NCBI GenBank assembly: GCA_003194525.1
Contig: NBIV01000088.1
Span: 1 to 64,000 of the forward strand
Source: Gracilariopsis chorda
Taxonomy: Eukaryota; Rhodophyta; Florideophyceae; Gracilariales; Gracilariaceae
Direction of reading: 5' to 3'
Length of the DNA stretch: 64,000 bases
Numbering within the stretch: the first letter of the stretch is position 1; every line of letters starts with the position of its first letter. Shown here one piece after another: positions 1-9,871 of this stretch. Below the pieces are notes generated by a model, which was given only the letters and a program-made list of their open reading frames with translations, was not told the origin of the DNA and did not search any database. The position numbers were made by a program, and so were the translations under genes.

Positions 1-192
1 TTCTCCCTTTCAGGGTTGTAGTACTCCTTGCGGACGAATACGAAGTCCCCGGAGTTGATCTGTTCCGGTTTGCCTCCTCGCAAGCGAGCATCGAAAATTC
101 CCGTTTGTAGACGGCTTGGGCGTGGTCCATCGCCTTCCGCGCTGCGGGTACCAGCTTGGTCAGCCATGCTTTCCACTTCTGGCGGTAATCCT

Positions 193-946
193 TCACAGAA
201 GGGAACGCGTCCAACGTAGGTTGGGATTCCAACGCCATTGGCGGGGGTGTCCGTGAAAGGACCAACTCGAAAGGGATATTCCGGTAGTCCGGTGTACCTG
301 CGTATTGTACGCAAAGGTCACGGCATCCGTGTAGATATCCCAAGTCTTGGGGTGGTCAGGCCGTGTAAGCACGGAGAGCTGCGAGCATTGTCCGGTTGAA
401 ACGCTCGACCTGCCCATTTAGACTGGGGATGATACGTGGTCGTGAAGAGATTCTTCACGTCCAGTATCCGACAGACGTCCTGGAAAAATCGCGATGCGAA
501 CTGTTTCCCGTTGTCGGAAAGTAGCTCCCAAAGGATGTCCGTTAGGCAAACACCCAATGCCGCACAAAGGCGTGAGCGACCGTGTAGGCGGTAATCCTCT
601 TTAGAGGGACTGTCCGAACTAATTTCGAGAACCTGTCCGTAATAACGAGTAGGAACTTGTTGCCTCTCCTGGTAGAGAGCAATGGTCCGAGAATGTCAAT
701 TGCGACAAACTCGAGCGGCGCCCTGGCGGGGAATAGCTTCATCCGTTTGGAGTGCTTCCGGAGTTTGACCCGGTTCTTCGCGCATTGCGTGCAAAACCGC
801 ACCGTAGCGTAGCAATCAACCGCCATGGCGGGCCAGTAGAAATCCCTGCGAAGGTTAGATAAAGCTTCCTCCCACCGGAGTGTCCCCGAGTTTCGGGTAA
901 TGCGAAAGGTGCAATATCCGCTTCTGTAGCGTGTGCGGTACCACAT
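193..946 (-). pseudogene. Ty3/gypsy integrase, frame-disrupted
   Basis: The frame at 542-946 carries the second half of an HHCC zinc finger (FCTQCAKNR) and the start of the catalytic core with the first Asp (FVAIDILGP). The second catalytic Asp (LLSDNGKQF) and a YHPQS motif continue in a different frame at 318-557. The region after that (HPKTWDIYTDAVTFAYN) is in a third frame at 193-417. Frame changes fall near 880, 550 and 410. Known integrases read these motifs in one frame, so this copy is broken by small indels. It follows directly on the RNase H frame. Confidence 0.85.
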
Positions 947-2870
947 TTTGTGGGGTAGCCTCGACGGTCCTCACGAGGTAACCAATGTCGTTCACCCCGA
1001 AGGGGAGGTTCTCTCCGCCGTTGAGGCGTGCACGTATCCTTGTACAGAAGGGGTCCCCGAATTGTTCTCGGATCATTTCCTCGGTCTCAACCGGTACATA
1101 ATTTCCCGGTATGGGTTTCTCAGAATCATCTCGCGATGCGAGTAGGTAGTCGAAGTCAGCATCTTCGTCCCAGTTTTCTGGCTCAGCCTCGACGGCCCAT
1201 TCCGGATCATCCAGGTCCATTGCCATGAAACATGGGACTTCATCGTCCTCCGTTGGGAGTGCCTCCCCACTTGTGGGTAAACGCGACAGAGCGTCGGCTT
1301 GGGTGTTCTGCGCGCCCTTTTTATAAATGACTTGGAAGTCATATTCCGCGAGGCGGAGTCTCCAGCGCATGAGGCGTCCCGACGGGTCGGAGATATTCAT
1401 TAACCACCTCAGTGAGGAATGATCCGTGTACACGGTGAAATGGACTCCCATAAGGTAGGGGCGCAGAGTGGTCATCGCCCATACGACGGCGAGGCACTCT
1501 TTCTCCGATACGGAGTAGTTCCGCTCATGGACATTGAGCGAGCGCGACCAATAACCAATTGGGTGTCGTTCCCCCTCGGGGGTGGTTTGAAAAAGAGCAC
1601 ACCCGACTTGGTAGTCGCTCGAGTCCGTATCTACGGAGTATGGCAACCCAAGTTTTGGGAGATGTAGGATTGGTGCTGATGTGACAGCCTCCTTCAAGGA
1701 GTTAAAGGCTTCCGATTGCTCGGGCGTAAATGTTCCCAGCTTTGGGGGGTTCCCCTTTCGCAACAACGCGTTCAGGGGCGCTGCAGTATCCGAAAAGTTC
1801 GGGATAAACCGTCGATAGACGTTGACCAGCCCCAGAAAGGAGCGCAGTTCCGTTTGAGTACGGGGTTCTTTCGCCTCAACGAGGGATTTGACTCGAGCTT
1901 TCTCGATCGCTAACCGTCCAGGACGGATAATGTGACCCAGATACTTCACAGTATCTGTGAAAAACTCGCATTTCCTCAACTTGAGGGTAATTCCCGCATC
2001 GCGGAGTACGGTCAGCACGTCTCGGACGTGAGTGAGATGGTCGTCCAACGAGTTGGAGAAGATGATAATATCATCAAGGTAGACCAGACAACTCCGCCAC
2101 TTAAAGCGGTTGAGTAGAATATCTACTGCACGCTGAAAGGTGGCGGGGGCGTTGGTTAACCCAAATGGCATCCGCTTGAAGCGGTACGTTCCTGCATGGC
2201 AGGTGAATGCGGTTTTGTCGCGATCCTCCTGTCTGACAGGTACTTGCCAATATCCCCAATTGGCATCAAGGGCCGTGAACACGGTGGCGTCTCCAAGGGA
2301 GTCAATGCACTCGTCCATACGAGGGATGGGGTACGTGTCCCTAACAGTCACGGCATTGAGCCGGCGGTAGTCGACACAGAACCTCCAGGTTCCGTCAGCC
2401 TTTAAAGCCAGTACAACTGGGGATGCCCAGGGCGATTGAGCGGGCTCAATCACACCTGCGCGGAGCATCTTGTCCACCTGGGACTGCTCCTCTTCCCGAG
2501 CTTTCGGACCTGCCCTGTAAGGGGGTTGTGCAACCGGTCGCGCACCGGGGATTAAATCGATCCGGTGTTCCGTTGCATCAATCTCGCCAAGCGAGCCATC
2601 CCACATTGTGGTGAATTCCCGTAACATAGTACGGAGTTTGTCGCGGTGCGACTCTGGCACGTGGCTGAAGTCCAGCGCTTCAAGTGCTTTTTTCCGGATC
2701 AATCCGGTCATTGCTCGATGGAGCATTGTCCTGTGGAACAGGTGTGGTTCGCAATTCCGAGTTACTCGGTATGTTCGACGCTGAAGTAGCGGTTTCCTCC
2801 CCCTCCTTAGACTTGACGTCTTCGGACGGCGGGGTGAACTCCTCAGAAGAGGTGGTAACTCCGAGTACAT
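855..2870 (-). pseudogene. Ty3/gypsy reverse transcriptase and RNase H frame
   Basis: This is the longest intact piece of the element. It contains the RT fingers and palm (WRFCVDYRRLN, MPFGLTNAPATFQ), the catalytic YLDD box encoded near 2065-2085, the connection region (LRSFLGLVNVYRRFIP) and a Ty3-type RNase H (YSVDTDSSDYQVG, VYTDHSSLRWL, ADALSRL). It ends just inside the integrase zinc finger (HLSHYPKL), after which the frame shifts. RT catalytic residues look intact, so the domain itself is recent or was under selection recently. The listed first residue is only the start of the open frame; the protein would be made as part of a polyprotein. Confidence 0.93.
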
Positions 2871-3798
2871 CGGCGGCTGTCATCTTCGTTGGCAGCATTC
2901 CCATAGGATGGGGGGTTACACTCCCAATTACTTGGTGTTTGACCAGATACTGGGGGTGTTTGCCAAGGTTGGCAACCAATATCCGGAAAGGAACATCCGG
3001 GGAAATGGAGACAATTCCATTAGCCAGCGCCAGCTGGGATTTCTCGTACAACGAGGCGAGGGGTTGTATAACCCGAAGACCGTGTTGACGGGAATTTACC
3101 TGTACCCAGACTTGGGACTCAGCCGGTATAGAAACCGAGGCAGCGACGCGGAGCTTGGTGGACTCGCGGGACGCGGGTGGTGGTTCCTGCGCAGCAGGGA
3201 GCGGAACTTGTTTCCGAGAGGACCGCTTTAGCGGGCGGCGAACAATCGGAACGGACGATCCGTCGTCAAGTTCTACACGCCTGAGGCGGGGCCTGATTGC
3301 GTCGACAAATCTGTCGCAGTAATCACATCCCAGTATAACTGGTGCTGCCAATGAACGGCAAACGATGAATTCCAACTTCACCACAGAGGTACCAAGTCTC
3401 ACGACGAGGTCCACCGTGCCCACCGTTTGTAACGGGTTGTTATTCGCATCCGAAATGTCGGGGACCGCGTCAGAGCGGATACGAGACCGCACAAGCGGGG
3501 GTAACAATGATTCCACAACGAAGTTGGGGCCTGCACCTGTATCCAGGACGGTGAGAAACCTCACCATAAACTGGGGATCAAGGCCAAGGTCGGCATAGAC
3601 CTTATAGTTGCGCTTGGCCATGATCAAGACTCTACCGGGAATCCGGGGATTTTTACTCCGTATCCACGGGCGACGCAACACACCGAGGTGCGCAGAGTCC
3701 GCGTCAGCGGTGTCTTTCCTCGAGAGGATTTTCACCGGGGAGCGAGGCAGGGACGCCTCGGGCGCCAACAGCCTCTTGTCTGAGGACGCCTCTCCCAA
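2680..3798 (-). pseudogene. Ty3/gypsy aspartic protease region
   Basis: The frame contains FLTVLDTGAGPNFVVES, which is the retropepsin D-T-G-A active site, followed by a hydrophobic flap-like stretch and VILGCDYCDRF, a typical ILG motif near the end of retroviral-type proteases. A Ser/Pro/Glu-rich linker follows toward RT. It overlaps the RT frame by about 190 nt in another frame, so a frameshift separates protease from RT. The zinc-knuckle frame ends 18 nt upstream. Confidence 0.85.
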
Positions 3799-3815
3799 AG
3801 GGGAGACTCCCTCAG

Positions 3816-4322
3816 TTAGTTTTCCGCCTTCGGCGGTGGGTTGGTTTCCTCGACAACGAGTGCTTCATCCCGTTGACGGGGGTTTCTATCCGCATAAGCG
3901 GGGGTTGCAACGGATGGTTGCGTGATCTCCCGAATCGGGGTGTATGAAGCTTGCCGCGCACGCGGGGTCTGTGGTAGGGCGTGAGAAAAGTCCGTTTTAG
4001 CACGGAGGTAGGAAGCCGTCGGGACGGAACGTTTCTCCTCTGGAGTGAGGGCCTCATAATTTGCCACCACCTTGGCCATATCCTTCAGTGAACAAATACA
4101 CTGAGGAGAGGTATGGCCATGGGCATAGCACAGGTGGCAAATGAAAGCCAGCACCGCGACACGCGGATTATTATTCCGAGTATCGGAGAAGCGAACCGCA
4201 GGGCGGGTGTCAGTCCATCCAGGCCGTTGATAACGGGATTGACCGTTTGAAAACGGGAGTCGTTGGGGTTGAACCCGACTGTTACCACCGTATAGAAACG
4301 GGATCTTCTGTTCCCGTATCAT
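3816..4322 (-). pseudogene. Gag C-terminal part with CCHC zinc knuckle
   Basis: The protein holds one retroviral-type zinc knuckle, CHLCYAHGHTSPQC (C-x2-C-x4-H-x4-C), about 50 residues into the frame, which binds element RNA in known Gag proteins. The surrounding sequence is basic and rich in Arg, Gln and Pro. It overlaps the main Gag frame by about 40 nt in a different frame and stops 18 nt before the protease frame. Confidence 0.75.
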
Positions 4323-5989
4323 GGGTCATCTCCGTCGTTGACGGTAACTCACTGGTGGGTATCGACACACCATCCCCCTGCGCTAAATGCACGGTATCAA
4401 ATCCCTGTCCAGGGTTCCCATCCGCGGTGAGCGGGAGAGAGGAAGCTTTGCTTTCCAGCAACAACGCCTTGGCGGATTCAGACCGATTGTTCGGAGTTCT
4501 TGCACGAAGTGCATCCCCTTCCGCTCGAGCGTGTTGGACCAGCTCGAGGTAGGTGATCCTTCGCTTGTCCTCCCGATAACGGGTAACTAAACTCCGGATT
4601 GCCGGGTCAAGACCATCAATGAACATGGTACTGCGCTCCCCAGCGGGGTATACGTTACCACATCTGTGGAAAGCCTTGTTAAGGCGCACCGAGTAATCGG
4701 TCTCGGTCTCTCCAGCACGCTGGCGTGTATCTCGCAAAGCGAGGATAGCCTGCTGAATAGCGGTGTTGGTGGCGTAGGAGCGCAGAAGATACTGCACAGC
4801 CTCCGGCCAGCAGGTAACTCCTCCCTCGGAGGCGCGAGAAGATCCTCGGACAGAGGTGTATTGGTCCTCGGCCACTCCCCGTAAGAAATACGGTAAAGCC
4901 AAATAGGCTTGTCCCTCATTCATACCGAGGATATCGGCCTCCGCTACAAAGCGGGATAGGAAATCCAGTACTAGGACTGGGTCCTCTCCAGTAAAATACT
5001 GGTTGCGGAGCGAGAGCTGCATTCGCTTAATGCATTCTCGCACCTTTCCCGTACCACGGGGCGTACGTCCAAGTGACGAATCTTCAAGCCGGTAGTACCG
5101 GTATGATAAAAGCTTCCGGTAATCCGGGTTTGTCGGTTTCAATTCCCGGAGACCGGGGTGTCTTCTCCCCTTCTGGCGGGTTCGGACCACACCTTCAGTG
5201 GCCGATGACCGCTTCGAGCGGGAGGAGTAGCCTCGCTTCTCGTCCTCCGAGTCGGAGTCCGAGGAGCTCGAGCTAACCGAATGATTTCGGGTGAGTCCGA
5301 CGATGTCGAAGAATCGGAGTCCGAATATTTTCGGTGATGTTTCCGTCGGTGACGGCGTTTCTTCTTCCCAGCAAGCTGGTCGTTGTGCGATGCCTCGTTG
5401 ACCGGATCACCCGGGGATGGTTTGTCCATGAGGACGAACTGCTCCAGCGTCTCCAGGCGGGCACCAATCCGATCAAATCGTGCTTCAACTCCTTCGATAA
5501 AGGCGGCGGGTTGTCCCAAACTCTCCAACACGGAGTTGACGTCAGACCGTAAAATACGGAGCTCCTCGGCGACCTCCTTTACGGGGGTTGCCGAGACCAC
5601 CTCTTGGAGGGATTTTAGTTCCCCTACAAGGGTGTCATGGGCGGTCCACAGAGCGCGGACCTGGGATTCCAGGGAAGTCCCCTGGGGGGTGTTATCGCCC
5701 GTTCCACGGGGGCTTGAAGCCGCGACAGCGGGAGCAGGCCGGGGTGCCTGGGCACTGCGGCAACAGCCGGAGTCGATGCTGCATTCCCCTGCGGGGGTGA
5801 TAACGAGGGCAAAAGGAGGTTACGGGGTTCCCGGTCGGGGGTATCGTTCCGCGATGAAGCGGCGCCAGCACGGCTGGAACTTGTCCGTATAGGGATACGG
5901 GGTACGAACCGAACTTCGGAAGTGTCCGCGTTGTCGCGGGAGCGACTACGCGTAACCACTGGCTCCGCGTCGGAGGGATTTCTCGACAT
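4282..5989 (-). pseudogene. Gag capsid region in three frames
   Basis: The main frame (4282-5190) resembles a retrotransposon Gag capsid: a helical domain with FTGEDPVLVLDFLSRFV, ALPYFLRGVAEDQY, WPEAVQYLLRSYA, QRAGETETDYSVRLNKAF and MFIDGLDPAIRSLV. Upstream, 5139-5600 encodes a helical N-terminal segment (EELRILRSDVNSVLESL) followed by a Ser/Asp and Arg/Lys tract. The frame 5624-5989 begins MSRNPSDAEP and is the likely Gag start. The three pieces are in different frames separated by short overlaps or gaps. Each junction sits among short inverted repeats. Confidence 0.7.
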
Positions 5990-7705
5990 GAGAAAATACC
6001 GTTACGACGGGAAACGATCACGGAACTTCCGGTAGATAAAAACAAACCTTGTAAGAGGGAAAACAAAAACCGATTCTAGGTCGGGAGACCACTTTGTGGT
6101 GCAATGCCCCAAAGGGGAAAAACACCGAAAGACGTCCGGGATCTTCCTCTCACGAGGTGAACCCAGTTGGGTAGAGCCCTCCCAGAGGTGTCACGGCGAA
6201 GCCGGTTCGTAAGACCAGGGACACCTGTCGTGACTCGCGCAGGGAGGTGAAGGCGAAGAATCGGTATCCGCGTGAGCGGGGTGTGATCCTCAGTAGAGGT
6301 ATGTTTCCACGTAAGTGGGGGTGTGTGGGCGGATGCGCACACGAGGCCGCGGATAGCGGGAGGTGCTACCCTAAAAAGGGGAAAGAGGAAGGACGAGGTG
6401 GGTCGCGAGAGCGACGAGTAGATACGGCAATGCCGGTGGACAGGGCTCCCTATACAGGGCGAAACACCAATATGATTGGAACAATTAGTACTCCCAAGGA
6501 TGGGTCTCCTTTAGATGTGCAAGGGGGGTGAACTTCCGTACACTACGGTGCTTCCCTCCAAGGAGGAGTTGAGAACACGCGGAGGCGGTAAAGCTCAGAG
6601 CCAATTCCCCAGGTTGGGGTCCCTTGTTGGGGAAGGTTTACTGGTGCGACGGCAGTGCGCCGTCGCACTAAGTACTAGCTTCCCAGAAATGGGTGTGAAA
6701 ATAATAAATAAAATTAACTAAAATACTCCACATTCCGTGGCAACATCCACTACTGTGGCCAACCGCCAATTGACCCAAAACCGTGTCCCACGTGTCCATA
6801 CCCACCATTGTGGGGCGTAGTTCATATACACACTACACAACCGATAATATCGGGAAAGCGTTCAAGTACCCAGAATCCCTCCCTGAGGGCGTTGCACTTC
6901 AGAATACATGAGGTGTATTGGGCTAACCCATTATATGGGAGATGCCCCTATGAAGGGGGTACTTGTGGGTAACACGTGTAGTGCACACCGCCTGAGTGGA
7001 CGGCTCATGCCAAGTGAGCCACCACGCACACGTGGATGTCAGGCCCGGTGCACCCGGGGTAATTAGTTATTTTTAGTTAGTAATCCACACTACAGTGGCC
7101 GTACTTAGGTGGCGGCACTCGCCGCCGACCCTACGGAAGAAAACCTCAACAAGGGTTTTGGCTCTGACTTTGACCGTTGGTATACGGCTACGACCCCAAC
7201 CTAGGGGAGTGCTGCTACCGATCCGGCTCCGTCACCCCCCTTGCACATCAAGGAGTGATACCACCGTTACTTACGGACTACTTTCTGTTTTCTTTTGTTG
7301 TTTCTTCTTCCGTTAACCGTCATACGGACTGTTTCTACTCCGCCCTGTATCAGGTTTGGCCCCGACGTCTCGGGATATTTATTGCTCGTCACGAGTCTGC
7401 GCCGGCCGTGCGGCTCGTTCCCCACCCCTCATTTCTTTGTCCTAGAGGATACCGTTCTACGGATCGTTCCCTCATTCGTGGGTGTTCCACTCGCCGCGCC
7501 GCGGCATACAACGGACTCCACCAGACCACCGGCAACACCGAGTTGCACACTGATCGACTGTCCGTCGAGCGCTAGATCCGATTCTCCCCACACCTCCGTG
7601 CGCTGTGCGAGAAGTGAACGTTCGGCTTTACATCCGACTCGTGTCGGTCACGTTCGGAGGGCTCTACCTCTGAGCCGCCCTCACCAAGGGAGCAAGGCTC
7701 GGACA
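5990..7705 (-). repeat. Ty3/gypsy 5' leader and 5' LTR, hairpin-saturated
   Basis: There is no protein-coding signal between the Gag start and the copia sequence. By position this must be the 5' LTR plus primer-binding site and leader. The outer LTR end is inferred at 7705; I could not fix the inner end or the primer-binding site. It is filled with perfect short hairpins, for example 6645-6667 (9-bp arms), 6801-6814, 6841-6853, 6945-6958 and 7111-7126 (6-bp arms, 4-nt loop). A pyrimidine-rich stretch lies near 7280-7320. Confidence 0.65.
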
Positions 7706-7707
7706 CC

Positions 7708-8718
7708 GTGGGTGACTTTGCCGCTGTCGCGGGATCCTTTCCGCGTGTGGTATTGCACCACAACATGTTCATGCAATCCCTACAGGAGGATTTTGAGATT
7801 GGGAAAATCCGCATTGGACGTAGACTTTGCTTCGCTGGATGTGAGATTGAACAAGATGAAGAAGGCTCCGTCACACTTTCCATGACATCGTACATGGATA
7901 GGCTAAAAATGATCGAACGTTTGCGCCCTCGGCGTCGAGAAAGAGAAAACCGAACCACTGCAGATGAGACTAAGCAGTACCGCTCCCTTGCCGGTACACT
8001 TATGTATCTTGGCTCCGCGGTATTACCGCAAGCGTCATATATCACCTCAAAAATGCAGCAAGAACTAGGAGACCTTAGGGTCAAGCACCTAGTAGACGCC
8101 AATGCTATGCTATCGGAGATATGTCAGTTACAGCCGAAGATCAGATACATATCACCTCTTGGGGTAACCTCTGCTGCACTGATGAGCTTTTCTGACGCTT
8201 CTCACGGAATCAATTCAAACGCATACGGACAAACAGGCGTGATAGATGGGATGAGATTCAATACAGCCTTCGACGAAAAGCTTCTTTTTCATCCCCTCTA
8301 TTGGACAAGCACCAAACAACGCCGGGTCACATATTCATCTTTCGGGGCAGAAATACTGCCTTGTTCTGAAGCATAAGATCGGGGTTTTGATATGAAGATG
8401 ACCTTGCAAAATATTTTCCCGCATGTAGACATTCCTCATCGTATTATTGTCGACTCAAAAGCACTCTTTGATGCCATCACTACACTTCACGAATGTAGAG
8501 AATTTCGACTTTGCAAGACTGTCACAATGATTAGGGATGCCTTCGAATCTGGAGAACTTGATACAATAACTTGGATTCCCGGATCTATCAACATCGCAGA
8601 TGCATTGACCAAGCGAAGCGTAAACCATTCCAGAAGAATCAGTGAATTGTTCGCAGATGGCCATTTTACAGTCGAAATCTCCAAAGGCATGACACATCAC
8701 TCATCAACTTGGAATTAG
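7708..8718 (+). pseudogene. copia RT C-terminus and RNase H with premature stop
   Basis: The first residues VGDFAAVAGS look like the end of the copia YVDD motif with Asp changed to Gly. FEIGKIRI and LCFAGCEIEQ follow, then the RT thumb (YRSLAGTLMYLGSAVLPQASY). RNase H motifs are LMSFSDASHG, WTSTKQRRVTYSSFGAE, IIVDSKALFDAI and WIPGSINIADALTKR. The frame is the same on both sides of a TAA at 8374-8376, so a single nonsense codon splits it after CSEA. The loss of the RT Asp, the nonsense codon and the 5' truncation each make it inactive. Confidence 0.88.
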
Positions 8719-8756
8719 ACGGAAACTTTGTATAGGTAACTAACGCGACACGGGGG

Positions 8757-8974
8757 TGTGTGAAAACACGTACAAGTCCGATGCTGATAACGAAGGAATG
8801 ACGTACAACATCAACATGACACGTCCGCCGCTGACAGACTTTAGTATCCCAAGGGTCGCGTAGTATCCCTATATAAATAAAGCGTCACCCCCCAGGAGAC
8901 CAGAACGGACTCCCGGCAGACTCCTGTGTCGAATACCGTTGCTTGTGAGAAAGGCCCCCTACACTGCGCAAACA
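8757..8974 (+). repeat. putative copia 3' LTR
   Basis: It begins TGTGTGAAAACACG directly after a purine-rich tract (gacacggggg), as expected for a polypurine tract followed by an LTR. It ends GCAAACA, so the ends form a TGTGTG / CAAACA imperfect inverted repeat. A TATA-like ctatataaataaa lies near 8869-8883. No second copy is in the window to confirm the ends, so the right boundary is a guess. Confidence 0.4.
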
Positions 8975-9304
8975 TGAACTTCTCACTTATGTCAGAAGCC
9001 CATGCGACAACTGTACCTTTGGTACAAAGGAAACAAAATAGGAAAAAAGGATGCTTGAAGATCGACCGGTTGGTCCTTGCGAGTCACTTTCTCATCAGCG
9101 TTGACCTTCTACCTCCGCTATCCAGAAGCTACCAGCCAGCTAAGACCACCGCTAATCAGATCGGATAAGGTCCGACACGAGTGGGTTTGCATAAGTATAC
9201 GCGGATCAACCTCACTCGTTTACAACAAGCGCTGCTCATCAACAACACCTACGCGGATCGAAAGAAAGAGAGGTCGAACTTGGACAGGGTGTTCGTTCAC
9301 CAAA
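8975..9304. other. gap between copia LTR and next gene
   Basis: No protein-coding signal. It contains a short palindromic motif at 9016-9030 (CCTTTG-GTA-CAAAGG) that is closely shared with a perfect palindrome at 25221-25242. It presumably includes the promoter of the small membrane protein gene that follows. Confidence 0.5.
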
Positions 9305-9689
9305 ATGGAAGACACGGGTGCAGCCACTGAATCGGAGGACGTGTTTTTCAAGGCACCAACCACTGAGCTGCAACTGAAGCCGATTCACATAATCGTGATC
9401 ATCATCACTGTCCTTCATGCCTTGGCGATAGCACTATGGGTTATTCTATTTCTGCCTGGCGAGAAAGGTAAGTGGGGTGCACGGCACATGTGCAGCGAAG
9501 AGCTTTATTCCGATTACTAACATGTTCTTTGATGCCAACTCGTTGACAGCACGAAGACCGCTACGAACCTCACAACGTACTCGTCGTGGTACTTCGAGTT
9601 CTACCAGCACAAGCACGGCCACGACATCTTCAACGACGAGTGATTCGCCGGCAGAGTCCGCAAAGGAGGAAGACAAGAAAGACAAGTAG
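9305..9689 (+). CDS. small one-TM protein, two exons, unknown function
   Basis: I do not recognise the family. Exon 1 is 9305-9467 and exon 2 is 9550-9689, with an 82-nt intron (donor AAAG|GTAAGT, acceptor GACAG|CACG). Joining them in phase gives 100 residues. Residues 1-25 are acidic and polar, then one strong membrane segment runs from about residue 27 to 50 (HIIVIIITVLHALAIALWVILF). The C-terminus is a basic then Ser/Thr-rich tail ending in a Lys/Asp/Glu cluster (KEEDKKDK). It converges on the phycobilisome linker gene, 182 nt away. The splice sites are canonical and the frame stays open, but the Ser/Thr tail is low complexity, so the exon 2 frame is less certain than exon 1. Confidence 0.6.
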
Positions 9690-9871
9690 CTCATCCCACC
9701 AAATTCTCACAAGTACAAAATGAAGCAGCAACAAGCAGAGCGCATCTCAAATTGTTTACGAAGATGGGCATAACGAACGAGGTGTGACTGACTGTTAACA
9801 AAATAGGACACAGGGCCTCAGTAAACAAACCTATGTGCCAGTAGCGGCGTGTAACAAAATAACAAGAACGA

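Larger units (their letters stand above)
1..7705 (-). mobile_element. Ty3/gypsy LTR retrotransposon, left end cut by window
   Basis: Domains in order on the minus strand, from right to left, are Gag, CCHC zinc knuckle, aspartic protease, reverse transcriptase, RNase H and integrase. The RT-RNase H-integrase order is the Ty3/gypsy arrangement. The right edge is placed at 7705 because the minus strand there starts TGTCCGAGCC, a typical LTR start, and plus-strand copia RT coding sequence begins immediately to the right. The 3' LTR lies outside the window, so target-site duplication and LTR identity cannot be checked. The polyprotein frame changes at least seven times, so this copy appears inactive unless some shifts are programmed. 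The DNA is unusually rich in perfect 4-9 bp hairpins with 1-5 nt loops. Confidence is high for the family and moderate for the boundary. Confidence 0.9.
7706..8974 (+). mobile_element. Ty1/copia retrotransposon remnant (3' part)
   Basis: The 3' third of a copia-type element: the RT C-terminal half, RNase H, a purine-rich stretch at about 8748-8756 and a presumed 3' LTR. The 5' part is absent because the gypsy element is inserted at the RT active site; the missing part may lie beyond the left edge of the window. One in-frame stop at 8374-8376 interrupts RNase H. Confidence 0.8.

Noticed and set aside
7295-7885. 196-codon plus-strand frame across the LTR/copia junction
   Set aside because: It crosses the junction between the gypsy LTR and the copia RT in a frame different from the RT; no motifs.
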